A DNA stretch of 64,000 nt from Traorella massiliensis (GTDB taxonomy: Bacteria; Bacillota_I; Bacilli_A; Erysipelotrichales; Erysipelotrichaceae): NCBI RefSeq assembly GCF_900104665.1, contig NZ_LT629966.1:122262-186261 (forward strand). The letters run 5' to 3'. The notes below the pieces were generated by a model. The model was not told the DNA's origin and searched no databases. It saw nothing but the letters and a program-made list of their open reading frames with translations. Shown here in pieces: positions 49,976 through 59,239 of the stretch (position 1 is its first letter; the number at the start of each line of letters is the position of its first letter). Both the position numbers and the translations under genes were made by a program.

Positions 49976-51465
49976 TTATTTAGAATCCCTTTTTTTCTTA
50001 GTTTTTCAATAAGCTGTGTTTTAATGCCTAACAATTCTTCTGTTAAAGATACTTTATAGACATGAGGATACTCAAAACGTTTGTATTGTGGCCATAAATG
50101 GTCAAGCTGATCAGTACAGTAGTCACGTACTTCTTGGATCGTTGGCACATCATAAACCAGCTGTCCATTGATAAAGATCGGCTGAAGCAAATCTTCTACA
50201 TAATATTCTCCAGCATGGAATGTTTTATTTTGCCAGCGATTATTAGGGTGGTAGATCGTTAAATCCTCCTTATCATTGATTGGATGACCATAAACGCTCA
50301 TCACATCAGCACGCATCATATGTGTTTCGCTGTCATAAATACGATAAAGGTCTTTAAATCCAGGATTCGTCATTTTTTCAATATTTTCAGAAAGCTTGAT
50401 TTTAGGAATGATCGTACCATTTTCAATAACGCTTGATAACTTATATACCCCGCCAAATACAGGAGTTGATTTTGAAACGATCAAATTTTCTCCTACTCCA
50501 AAACTATCAATTTTAGCCCCCTGATCAATTAATGACTTAATGATATTTTCATCAAATGAATTACTTGCAACAATCTTGCAGAAGGACATATCATTTTCAT
50601 CAAGAATTTTACGGATCTGTTGCGAAAGATAAGCAATATCTCCTGAATCAATACGTACTCCTTGAAGATGATATCCTCTAGGAGCCAGATATTCTTTTTC
50701 AACACGTATCGCATTTTTTATACCACTACCCAAAGTATCATAGGTATCTAATAAAACGATGCAGCTGTCAGGATAATTTTCAGCGTATGAAAGGAAGGCT
50801 TCATATTCACTGTCATATGACTGCACAAAGCTGTGAGCCATTGTGCCTACAACCGGTATACCAAACTTCTGACCAGCAAAAACGGTCGCCGTAGAGTCAA
50901 CTCCTCCAATATAACAAGCCCTGCTTCCATAATAAGCAGCATCAAAATTATGAGCTCTTCGTGCACCAAATTCCATCACATTTCTTCCTTGAGCAGCCAG
51001 TTTCACTCGATGTGCCTTAGTAGCAATCAGTGTTTGATGGTTGATGGCTAACAGAAGGGCCGTTTCTAAAAGCTGGGCATCAATCATTTTTGCTTTAACT
51101 CTTACTAAAGGCTCATTAGGAAAAACAACCGTTCCTTCTTTTACAGCATAAACATCTCCCGTGAAAATAAAATGACGAAGATAATCTAGAAACTCATCTG
51201 TAAATTTATGCGTGCTTTTTAAATATTCAATATCTTCATCTTTGAAATGCAGATTCTGGATATAACCGATCATCTGTTCCAGACCACAAAAAATTGAAAA
51301 AGCACCACCATCTGGATTTCTCCTAAAAAATAAATCAAAAGTTACTTCTTTATTAGCCTTTGGATCGTTAAAATAGCACTGACTCATCGTTAATTCATAA
51401 AAATCCATGACTAATGAAAGATTACGTTCATCTCTGAAATCATATTTATAGTCTAGACTTTCCAT
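49963..51465 (-). CDS. pncB: Nicotinate phosphoribosyltransferase, C-terminus altered by an IS
   Basis: This protein of 500 residues starts at ATG 51,465 behind GGGTGATAAA. It makes nicotinate mononucleotide from nicotinate, PRPP and ATP in NAD salvage. It shows DFYELTMSQCYF at the N-terminus, EFGARRAHNFDAAYYGSRACYIGG, and RIDSGDIAYLSQQ with VASNSFDE in the phosphoribosyl-binding part. The final residues (SVV and the stop) are read from the ISL3 end that lies directly behind the natural C-terminal region ending near KKGILNN. The protein is otherwise of normal length for bacterial NAPRTases, so activity is probably kept. It ends an operon with the two genes upstream. Confidence 0.93.
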   Translation of the reverse strand: MESLDYKYDFRDERNLSLVMDFYELTMSQCYFNDPKANKEVTFDLFFRRNPDGGAFSIFCGLEQMIGYIQNLHFKDEDIEYLKSTHKFTDEFLDYLRHFIFTGDVYAVKEGTVVFPNEPLVRVKAKMIDAQLLETALLLAINHQTLIATKAHRVKLAAQGRNVMEFGARRAHNFDAAYYGSRACYIGGVDSTATVFAGQKFGIPVVGTMAHSFVQSYDSEYEAFLSYAENYPDSCIVLLDTYDTLGSGIKNAIRVEKEYLAPRGYHLQGVRIDSGDIAYLSQQIRKILDENDMSFCKIVASNSFDENIIKSLIDQGAKIDSFGVGENLIVSKSTPVFGGVYKLSSVIENGTIIPKIKLSENIEKMTNPGFKDLYRIYDSETHMMRADVMSVYGHPINDKEDLTIYHPNNRWQNKTFHAGEYYVEDLLQPIFINGQLVYDVPTIQEVRDYCTDQLDHLWPQYKRFEYPHVYKVSLTEELLGIKTQLIEKLRKKGILNNSVV

Positions 51466-51506
51466 TTTATCACCCGGAAACATTATACCATGAATAAAAA
51501 ATTATG

Positions 51507-52478
51507 TCATGAATGAAGATTTATGAACACGATCTCACATTTGCTTCCTAAACGATTTTTCATGCCCCATGCTCCCGCACCGCTTGATGTAATGCGATAA
51601 CCTTGCTCTGTTTTATGAAGGCCTGTATCTAAAACAAATCCTAAAGGAAGTATCTGTCCGGCATGGGTATGTCCTGATAGCTGTAAATCGACATTTTCAT
51701 AAACATGCGGAACATGATCAACTAAAACACAGGGCTTATCTTCTTTAAGCAGCCAGTTTATATCAGAAGCATCACGTTCATAGTTTTTTCCTATAAGATA
51801 AAAATCATCTGCAATTAAAACTCTTTCATCTTCCAGTGTTACTACTCCTGCAGATTGAAATGCTTTTCTTGTTTCATCATCTAACTCATCATGATTTCCT
51901 TCAATATAATAAATCCCTTCTTTTGTCTGAACTTTTTCAAGCCTTGAAAAGGTTTCATTTTTTATCTCTTTACTACTTCCTTCATCAAAAATATCACCAG
52001 CCATGATGAATAAATCAATATTATTTTTATTAACACGATCAATAATATCTTGTAAACGTTCAACTGATGCCCCTTTTCCAAGATGAAGATCCGAGATCAT
52101 CATGATCGTATAATCATTTTTTAAACCTGAAACTTTAATGTCATAGCTTGTCATGACTAAATCACTGTAGTTAAAGCTTCCCCATACAACTAAAACAAAT
52201 GCAATCATAAAAGGCATAAATCCTTTCAAATAAAGGGTATCTGCATGTATAAAATGAAGCTTTCGAAATAAATCAAAAACAAGGAAAGAGATAGCAGCAT
52301 AGAACAGAAATACCAATACAACAGGAAACTGACAGCAAATAATCATTATAGGAATGATAAACAGCCCATATATGATCTTATCATTTCTATTTATCAGCTG
52401 CTTATGAAAATGCAGATAAAAAAAGAACATCATAAGTAAAACGGCAGGCATAAATAACAGATAATGAATGGGTTTCAT
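51507..52478 (-). CDS. Membrane-anchored metallophosphoesterase (YkuE/YaeI-like)
   Basis: This 323-residue protein has three hydrophobic segments in the first 120 residues, then a calcineurin-like phosphoesterase domain: SDLHLGKG, MAGDIFDEG, IEGNHDELD and SGHTHAGQ, which provide the two-metal site. Similar proteins cleave UDP-diacylglucosamine or phosphoester bonds at the membrane surface; the substrate here is unknown. It overlaps the upstream lipase-like gene by 4 bp and precedes pncB by 41 bp. Confidence 0.9.
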   Translation of the reverse strand: MKPIHYLLFMPAVLLMMFFFYLHFHKQLINRNDKIIYGLFIIPIMIICCQFPVVLVFLFYAAISFLVFDLFRKLHFIHADTLYLKGFMPFMIAFVLVVWGSFNYSDLVMTSYDIKVSGLKNDYTIMMISDLHLGKGASVERLQDIIDRVNKNNIDLFIMAGDIFDEGSSKEIKNETFSRLEKVQTKEGIYYIEGNHDELDDETRKAFQSAGVVTLEDERVLIADDFYLIGKNYERDASDINWLLKEDKPCVLVDHVPHVYENVDLQLSGHTHAGQILPLGFVLDTGLHKTEQGYRITSSGAGAWGMKNRLGSKCEIVFINLHS

Positions 52479-53563
52479 CTCTCTTTTTCCTCCTTTAGCT
52501 CTTCAAATACCGCATTCATAAAAGCTTTCAAAGAATCAAGAACCACCTTTTTATTCTCCATATCTATCTTTGAAATAGCTTTGATTAGAACACTTGTATT
52601 TTTCAGCCAATTATTCGAAAGATCATGAAAAGTTTCTTCATTTGTAGAAGAAAGTACCTCAAAAATCACATTTACACATTCTTCACGTTGTGAAGGAGTT
52701 ATTTTCTCAAGAAAATCATTCATAGCACCTTCAATCACTTCACTTTGTCTATCAAAATCATCTGCACAAATAAAATCTTTTCCTAATAATTGCCAGGAAT
52801 ATAAATCATGCTGATATATTCCTTTTTTATTGCTTTGAATCAAGATATAATCTCTTTCCTTTTGATAAAGGAAACGACCAATGATGCTATTTTGTGGATA
52901 ATAAATACGCACTTTTTGATAAATCTCATGATTTTTTCTTTTTACATACATTTTTTTACTCAGACCAGGACCATCAAAATTATCAACTTCTAAGATTCTC
53001 TTTTGAATTGATTTTAATGTAAATAAAGCACTGTAAACCGCTAAATTACCACCTTTGGAATGTCCCCCTAACCTTAACTTGCCTCTATGTTCATTGGCAG
53101 CATCACGTATATATCTTAATGCCGCTTTTTGTGAACCTACCACATCTTGAAAACACATATTCAAATTCTCTTTCCATCCAATCAGCGTATTATCTGTTCC
53201 CCGAAAAGCAATATAATGCGTGTGATCTTCTAAATGAAAAATAAGAGCACAAAACTGTAAAGATCTTTCTTCCTGATGTTCACAAACGAAATTGCTAATA
53301 ATACAGTTTTGAAAACGCCGGCTTTGTGCCAGCAAAGAGAACAGCTGTGGATCTTCATCTGCCAGAATCTTATCATCATTTAAAGAATCTGACTCATATT
53401 TACGATACGCTTTTTGAAAGGTATATTGTTCTTCACCTTCAAATATATATTCCCATCGCAAATATGCAGCTCTTGAAAGAATTAACGAGTCAATGGCATT
53501 AAAAGGATCTTGCGCAAATGTTAGATCTTTTCGCCATTGTAAATAATCAATAATATTGCTCAT
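52475..53563 (-). CDS. Mbeg1/DUF2974-like lipase-fold protein
   Basis: This 362-residue cytoplasmic alpha/beta-hydrolase-like protein has the lipase nucleophile motif LGGHSKGGNLAVYSALF, a preceding IAFRGTDNTLIGWKENLNM and a possible acid in VDNFDGPGLSKK. The DUF2974 family is widespread in Firmicutes and its substrate is not settled. The nucleophile, oxyanion and a candidate His (ETFHDLSNN) are present. The gene is divergent from the tRNA-Leu gene and begins the operon to pncB. Confidence 0.85.
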   Translation of the reverse strand: MSNIIDYLQWRKDLTFAQDPFNAIDSLILSRAAYLRWEYIFEGEEQYTFQKAYRKYESDSLNDDKILADEDPQLFSLLAQSRRFQNCIISNFVCEHQEERSLQFCALIFHLEDHTHYIAFRGTDNTLIGWKENLNMCFQDVVGSQKAALRYIRDAANEHRGKLRLGGHSKGGNLAVYSALFTLKSIQKRILEVDNFDGPGLSKKMYVKRKNHEIYQKVRIYYPQNSIIGRFLYQKERDYILIQSNKKGIYQHDLYSWQLLGKDFICADDFDRQSEVIEGAMNDFLEKITPSQREECVNVIFEVLSSTNEETFHDLSNNWLKNTSVLIKAISKIDMENKKVVLDSLKAFMNAVFEELKEEKER

Positions 53564-53620
53564 AATATCACTTCCTAAAATTTATACTAAATCGTTTTTA
53601 TAATAATTTCAATGTTTTTA

Positions 53621-53649
53621 TTGATTTTAGTACGTAAATGTTTTATAAT
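53621..53649 (+). promoter_or_regulatory. Promoter of tRNA-Leu
   Basis: TTGATT (53,621-53,626) and TATAAT (53,644-53,649) are exactly 17 bp apart, and the tRNA begins 13 bp further. Confidence 0.85.
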
Positions 53650-53661
53650 ATACGAGCACAT

Positions 53662-53748
53662 GCCCGAGTGGTGAAATTGGTAGACGCAACGGACTCAAAA
53701 TCCGTCGGTAGCGATACCGTGCCGGTTCGAGTCCGGCCTCGGGCACCA
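53662..53748 (+). tRNA. tRNA-Leu (anticodon CAA)
   Basis: An 87-base class II tRNA with acceptor stem GCCCGAG/CTCGGGC, a D-arm (GTGGTGAAATTGGTAGAC), anticodon stem ACGGA/TCCGT with loop CTCAAAA (anticodon CAA, reading UUG), a long variable arm and the T-arm GGTTCGAGTCC. CCA is encoded. A terminator hairpin follows. Confidence 0.97.
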
Positions 53749-53757
53749 TATGTAAGT

Positions 53758-53784
53758 AAAGCCTTATTTTCAAGGCTTTTTTTA
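53758..53784 (+). terminator. Terminator after tRNA-Leu
   Basis: AAAGCCTT and AAGGCTTT form an 8-bp stem followed by TTTTTTT. Confidence 0.9.
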
Positions 53785-53888
53785 TTGTCGATTTATAATT
53801 TGGTGGGATTAAATGCTGAAATTTTCAGATATAGTAAAAACCACTCTCAATCAAGAGAATGGTATATCAAATATAAGCATACGACTCT

Positions 53889-55169
53889 TTATTTTAGAAT
53901 TATTTTTATAACTGTATCAATAGGATCAGGAAGATCGTTACCTTTTATATCTATAAATACGATATCTGGATAATTATTGACGATCCAGTTATCCATGATC
54001 TGTAACTCTGAATGATCAGAAAGCAGATATATAGCTTCTACATTATCTCGATGAATCCCATATAAAGGAATTCCGCCAATCGACATTTCCATGACATGAT
54101 AATATAAGATCTTTCCATTTTGTGTAATACGTCCATTTTCAGGCTTATTTAAAACAGATGCGCCACAACCATAAATACTTTCAGAGTAATTTCTCATCCA
54201 TACAGAAATTTCATTTAATATACGTATTGTTTCTTTAGGAAAACGGCCTCTGGCATCAGGTCCGACATTTAAGATCATATTACCGCCTTTAGAAACACAT
54301 TCTACAAGTTTACGGATAATGGTCATTGGTTTTTTATAGTTATGATCTTGACTATGATATCCCCAATGATCATTCATTGTGATACAAGCCTCCCATAAAA
54401 CAGGACGTCCCTGTTGATCAAAAAGTCCATAAGGAGGGATGATTTGTTCCGGTGAAACAAAATCGCCACAATAATCAGAAGGATGATCGCTCAATAGGCT
54501 TCCAAAACCTTCACCACTCACTTCTAAACGATTATCTAAGATAATATCGTTTTGAAGAGAACGTACCATCTCTACAAGTTTTTGAGCCTGCCACTTTTCT
54601 GCCCGCATTTCATCATAAGAAAAATCAAACCACATGATATCTAACTTTCCATAATTGCTGCAAAGCTCTTTCACCTGTCCATGCATAAAACGCAGATAGT
54701 TATCAAAATCATGTTTCACATTTTTATAAGCTTCATTATTTCTCTCAGGATGATGACGGTCATGATAATGTGGATAATCAGGATGATGCCAATCAATCAA
54801 GGAAAAATAAAGTCCCACATGAAGTCCTTCAGCACGGAATGCTTCTAGAAATTCCGCTACAAAATCCCGTCTTGTCTTATAATCTGAAAGCTTTGTATCA
54901 AAAAGAGCATATCCGTCATGATGTTTTGCTGTCATAACTGCATATTTCATACCAGCTTTTTTGGCCATTCTCGCCCATTCTTTCATATCACAATCATCCG
55001 GATCAAAAGCATCGATATACTTTTGATAATCATGAACGCTCATTTCTTCAACACTTCGTACCCATTCGCCACGAGCTGCTGTCGCATAGGCACCAAAATG
55101 AATGAACATCCCAAAACGGGCGTCTTTATACCATTCTATTCTTTTCTCATAGTTCTCTCTATCAAACAT
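53889..55169 (-). CDS. Glycoside hydrolase family 29 alpha-L-fucosidase
   Basis: This 426-residue enzyme has no signal peptide, so it acts inside the cell on imported fucosylated oligosaccharides. It shows GH29 landmarks: WYKDARFGMFIHFGAYA at the N-terminus, MTAKHHDGYALFDT, the catalytic nucleophile Asp in DIMWFDFSYDEM and SKGGNMILNVGPDARGRFP. The C-terminal beta domain (about 330-426) is short. The exact linkage preference cannot be read. It ends an operon-like pair with the acetyltransferase-fusion gene upstream, 2 bp away. Confidence 0.92.
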   Translation of the reverse strand: MFDRENYEKRIEWYKDARFGMFIHFGAYATAARGEWVRSVEEMSVHDYQKYIDAFDPDDCDMKEWARMAKKAGMKYAVMTAKHHDGYALFDTKLSDYKTRRDFVAEFLEAFRAEGLHVGLYFSLIDWHHPDYPHYHDRHHPERNNEAYKNVKHDFDNYLRFMHGQVKELCSNYGKLDIMWFDFSYDEMRAEKWQAQKLVEMVRSLQNDIILDNRLEVSGEGFGSLLSDHPSDYCGDFVSPEQIIPPYGLFDQQGRPVLWEACITMNDHWGYHSQDHNYKKPMTIIRKLVECVSKGGNMILNVGPDARGRFPKETIRILNEISVWMRNYSESIYGCGASVLNKPENGRITQNGKILYYHVMEMSIGGIPLYGIHRDNVEAIYLLSDHSELQIMDNWIVNNYPDIVFIDIKGNDLPDPIDTVIKIILK

Positions 55170-55171
55170 GC

Positions 55172-56155
55172 TTATCTTTCCTCATTTAAAGCTATTCGAG
55201 TATAATATTCTTTTTCATCTTCATGATCGATCCAGGCACCATTTTTCATCTGTACTTTTAAAGATGCCGGATTATCCTTATGCACAGAAAGGTAGATTTC
55301 GTCCTCACGAATAATTTTTTTTGCTTCTTTGATCGTCAATGCCAAGCCAATGCTCGCATATCCTTTACCACGATAATCTTTCGCTATGCCATAACCAATA
55401 TGACCAGCACCATTTTTCAATCCTTCCGTTAAGTAATGACGCAGTTTAAAGATACCTACAGCCTGATCTTTTTCCATCAGCATATAAGTTGTCTGCGGTA
55501 CTTTCCAATCTGGAAGATCAATCCCTTTAGAATCTTTGACACATCGCTCAACAAATTTCTGATATTCTTCAAGACTTAACCCATAAGCATCATTCATAAA
55601 GCCATGCTCATCTTTTTCAAATGAATGATAGCAGGCATAGCTTTGTTCCAAGCTAACATCTTCAATTCTTTCAAGCCGAAGATCAGCAAATCCATGATCT
55701 TCAAAAAATGCTTCCACAGCTTCTTCAAAAGAAGAATAGATCGTTATTCCATTTCCTTTTAAAATTCCTACCATCATAGAATTAAAACCACAGCTGCTTT
55801 CTAACCCTGCCAATGAATTGCGTTCTAAGCGAGTATCATGAATTACAGGATAAAAATGAACATTTTTACCATTAAACTTTTTCTCCATCATCATACCTAG
55901 CGCAACACATGATCCGCTATCTTCCGTCGAAAGATCAAAAAATAACACATCAGCTTCATTTAAACGCTGTACATCAGCCAATGCTATCTCGCTTGAAGTA
56001 ACATCTGATTTATTATTAAGAGGCATCTCAACTGGATTAAACAATTCATATTCTACATGATTCAGATCTAAAACATTGCGAATTCGCTTTCCTTCATATC
56101 TTCGCTGCTTTTCTTCCGCCTCGCTAAATAAAGGCCCCACAATATATATTTTCAT
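55172..56155 (-). CDS. Nucleoside 2-deoxyribosyltransferase-like domain fused to GNAT acetyltransferase
   Basis: This 327-residue protein has two domains. Residues 1-150 resemble a nucleoside 2-deoxyribosyltransferase (MKIYIVGPLFSEAEEKQ at the start, ADVLFFDLSTEDSGSCVALGMMM in the active-site region). The position of the nucleophilic Glu in the family's ExG motif is Ala here. Residues 165-325 are a GNAT N-acetyltransferase (TTYMLMEKDQAVGIFKLRHYL, HIGYGIAKDYRGKGYASIGLALT as motif A acetyl-CoA site, IYLSVHKDNPASLKVQMKNG). The two halves may act on one substrate or form a sensor-enzyme pair. It lies 2 bp before the fucosidase gene. Confidence 0.82.
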   Translation of the reverse strand: MKIYIVGPLFSEAEEKQRRYEGKRIRNVLDLNHVEYELFNPVEMPLNNKSDVTSSEIALADVQRLNEADVLFFDLSTEDSGSCVALGMMMEKKFNGKNVHFYPVIHDTRLERNSLAGLESSCGFNSMMVGILKGNGITIYSSFEEAVEAFFEDHGFADLRLERIEDVSLEQSYACYHSFEKDEHGFMNDAYGLSLEEYQKFVERCVKDSKGIDLPDWKVPQTTYMLMEKDQAVGIFKLRHYLTEGLKNGAGHIGYGIAKDYRGKGYASIGLALTIKEAKKIIREDEIYLSVHKDNPASLKVQMKNGAWIDHEDEKEYYTRIALNEER

Positions 56156-56165
56156 TTCAATCCTC

Positions 56166-58562
56166 CTACATCATTGTAATTTCATTTTTTAATATTAAAG
56201 AATACCTAAGTGTTCTCATTCGTATATAAATATAACACATAAAAATTGTAATTGCTGAAACAAAAAAGATAATACTTCCTAAAAGTGAATTTTCTGGTAT
56301 GAAAAATTGTAGACCAATGCTCTTAAAATAAAGCTGATAACAAAGGTAATTCAAAGTTTGAGATAATACCCACGAACCAGCAAAGATCTGTATTCCATAA
56401 TAAAGAAGTTCCACAAAAACCAATATCATCATATCTTTCATCCGTAAACCCAAAGCCCGATATAACATAAACTCTTTTTTGCGATACTCAAAGTTTACAG
56501 AAGCTATGCTGCTAGTCGCTAAAATTCCCATCAGAATCAAAGAAAGGATATAGCCATAGGAAAGAATACGTATCAAAGATATAAATATTTTTCCATCATT
56601 AAATGCTTTCTGTACATTGACCACTTCAAGTCCTGCTCCAAAAGAATCATTTATAATGTTAAGCTGACGAACTAAAGAAGCAGAATCATTGCTTTGAAAA
56701 TATACATGATATTCATGTTCAACAGCTCCTGTCTGATCATAGATTTCTCTAAAAAGCTGACGTGATACCAGGATCTGTGGCTGTTTCTGATAACCACATC
56801 CAGTGATCAGCTTATTGGTCATTAAAAGATTTAATGAAGAAAAGATCTTTTGGTCATCATAATATAAATCATGAATTACGGTATTTTTAAAAATATTATA
56901 AAAACGTCTTTGAGAAGAGCTATACATCTGATTGATCAATATGCCCCATGGCTTTTCAACACTTATTTCATCTCCAAATGCTTTGTGTGAAAAAGCCTGT
57001 AGCACTTCATCACTATAAGCAATGACTTCTACATAAAAATTCTGATTGAAAAGTATATTCTGAAGGTAATCATAATCTAAAGCCGCTACATCCGAACTAT
57101 ACAATCGTATACTTTCACTAATCACAACGGCAGAAACATTTTCAGCATTTTTTAATTGTGTCATCAAGCGTGTTGGATAAGTATCATCATGAATGATAAC
57201 CTCTACATCGTAATTATGATCATTGACATCATAAAAGACACCCTCTCGAAGATAACCCATCAATGAATTCATAAGTATAAAAAGAGTGATGATTGCTGTA
57301 ACTCCGATAATCAGATGACGGTAACTTCGATGATTTTGACGAATATTTTTATGAAAAAGACGAATTAGAATCGGTTTTTTCTTTTCTAACTGAAGATAAG
57401 GATGATCCATAACCTCTACTTCATCACTAGACTGAAGTGTCGTAGTTACATTTTGAACAACTATTTTTTTCGTACTTTTACGAATAAAATAAAAGGATGT
57501 CAACGCAACATAAATAACACTGATCAGTAATATAACTTCCCGATAATGATGTCCCAAAGTTAAAGAACGGACAGAAACCGAATAAATCAAACTGTTTAAA
57601 ATGTTCACTAGAACATCATATAGCAGCCATCCTAAAGGAATTCCTATCGCAAGTGAAATGATTAACAGTAACAGTCCTTCATAAAGAATCATCGTTGTAC
57701 ATTGTAACTGAGTCACTCCAACTGTCTTTAAAATTGCAAGGTGCTTTTCACGATTCGCATATGAATTTTTATAACAGTTACGAATCAAAAGGATGTTCAT
57801 TGCGATAAAAGTCAGCAGGATCAAAGCGAAAAAGAAAATCAGTAATGGTACCGCATGACTTTCATCGGCCTGATGAAAAAGATGATACCAGGAATTCATT
57901 TCAAAACTTTCAAATTCACCACTAAATGAGGCGACAATTTGCTGACTCACAGCTTCGCTATCTTTTTGATTATAATAGCGGACATATAGATCTTTAGGAG
58001 ATTTACCATTTAAAACACTTATTAGTGTATAAGATGTACTATCATTATCAAAAAAATTATTTTCAATAATACCGACAACTTCATACTCCTGATTATCAAG
58101 CATAACTTTTTGATGTAAATCTAAAGATATTTTAGAATCAGTCAAAGCTGCTTCAGACACTAAGATTTCATTTTCAGAAACAGGGAAACGGCCTACAAGC
58201 AACACAAATTTTAGATCATCAAAACTTGCTTGATCCATACCTGCAATTGTAAAAGAACTTTTTGTTTTTGTCAGGAAGCAATCCACTTCAATCTTTTTCT
58301 GGATTTCTATGATGTCTTCCTGCATTACTTTCGCATGTAAGCTCAATGAATCTGCAAATTCATCACTTACATTATGATATATCGCATGATAATTACCATA
58401 AGCAGCAATCATAGAATCATTAAAACTGATCAATGTATTAACACACAGACAGCTGACTAGGAAGAATAACGCACTTGCAGTAATCAGTGAAAGAATGGAA
58501 AGTAAAGTAGATGATTTATTCATCATCAAATATTTCCGTACATAAGTCATCAGGATATTCAT
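56166..58562 (-). CDS. Large FtsX-domain ABC transporter permease
   Basis: This 798-residue membrane protein has an N-terminal helix (about 18-40), an extracytoplasmic domain (to about 245), an FtsX domain with three helices (about 255-370), a further helix (about 415-435), a second extracytoplasmic domain and a C-terminal FtsX domain with three helices (about 670-785). The double-FtsX plan is typical of Firmicute exporters for antimicrobial peptides or lipids. It overlaps the ATPase gene by 4 bp (ATGA). It may give resistance to, or release, an extracellular peptide. Confidence 0.9.
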   Translation of the reverse strand: MNILMTYVRKYLMMNKSSTLLSILSLITASALFFLVSCLCVNTLISFNDSMIAAYGNYHAIYHNVSDEFADSLSLHAKVMQEDIIEIQKKIEVDCFLTKTKSSFTIAGMDQASFDDLKFVLLVGRFPVSENEILVSEAALTDSKISLDLHQKVMLDNQEYEVVGIIENNFFDNDSTSYTLISVLNGKSPKDLYVRYYNQKDSEAVSQQIVASFSGEFESFEMNSWYHLFHQADESHAVPLLIFFFALILLTFIAMNILLIRNCYKNSYANREKHLAILKTVGVTQLQCTTMILYEGLLLLIISLAIGIPLGWLLYDVLVNILNSLIYSVSVRSLTLGHHYREVILLISVIYVALTSFYFIRKSTKKIVVQNVTTTLQSSDEVEVMDHPYLQLEKKKPILIRLFHKNIRQNHRSYRHLIIGVTAIITLFILMNSLMGYLREGVFYDVNDHNYDVEVIIHDDTYPTRLMTQLKNAENVSAVVISESIRLYSSDVAALDYDYLQNILFNQNFYVEVIAYSDEVLQAFSHKAFGDEISVEKPWGILINQMYSSSQRRFYNIFKNTVIHDLYYDDQKIFSSLNLLMTNKLITGCGYQKQPQILVSRQLFREIYDQTGAVEHEYHVYFQSNDSASLVRQLNIINDSFGAGLEVVNVQKAFNDGKIFISLIRILSYGYILSLILMGILATSSIASVNFEYRKKEFMLYRALGLRMKDMMILVFVELLYYGIQIFAGSWVLSQTLNYLCYQLYFKSIGLQFFIPENSLLGSIIFFVSAITIFMCYIYIRMRTLRYSLILKNEITMM

Positions 58563-59239
58563 AGATTATCCTCGAATTTACTTAGTCTTCCATGTTCCAT
58601 CAAATATATGTCATCTGCCTGCATTGCAATATTCATATCATGTGTAATCATGATGATCGTTGTATCATATTTGATAGAAATAAGTTTCAAAAGATCCGCT
58701 ATCTCATGAGCACGATTACTATCCAGGTTACCAGTGGGCTCATCACAAAGAAGCAGTGTAGGATGATGGATCAAAGCACGAGCTACAGCTACACGCTGCT
58801 GTTGACCTCCCGACAGATTGCTTGGATAGCTATCCATTTCATCCTCAATATGTAAAGTTGAAATAATCTGATTAAAATAATTTTGATCAACTTCTTTATG
58901 ATCTAAAAGAATCGGTAAAAGAATATTTTCCTTTACATTCAGTGTTGGGATAAGATTATAAAACTGGTATACCATGCCAATCTGTCTTCTTCTAAATATT
59001 GTTAACTGATCCTCTGAAAAAGAATAAATATTCGTCTTATCTAGAATAATTTCACCGCTCGTAGGCGTTTCTAAACCTGCTAACATATGAAGTAAGGTAC
59101 TTTTTCCTGATCCGCTTTCACCTGTGATCGCAATAAAGCTTCCTTTATCCACTTGAAAAGAAACATGATCGACTGCATGTACGATCTTATTCTTCTTTGT
59201 ATATGTTTTAGTCAATTCTTTTACTTTTAAAAGTTCCAT
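58559..59239 (-). CDS. ABC transporter ATP-binding protein
   Basis: This 226-residue ATPase has Walker A (GESGSGKST), Q-loop (VYQFYNL), signature (LSGGQQQRV), Walker B (TLLLCDEP) and H-loop (ITHDMN). It is the partner of the double-FtsX permease and starts exactly at the last base of the kinase gene, so the four genes from 61,138 to 56,166 form one operon of regulator, kinase, ATPase and permease. Confidence 0.94.
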   Translation of the reverse strand: MELLKVKELTKTYTKKNKIVHAVDHVSFQVDKGSFIAITGESGSGKSTLLHMLAGLETPTSGEIILDKTNIYSFSEDQLTIFRRRQIGMVYQFYNLIPTLNVKENILLPILLDHKEVDQNYFNQIISTLHIEDEMDSYPSNLSGGQQQRVAVARALIHHPTLLLCDEPTGNLDSNRAHEIADLLKLISIKYDTTIIMITHDMNIAMQADDIYLMEHGRLSKFEDNL

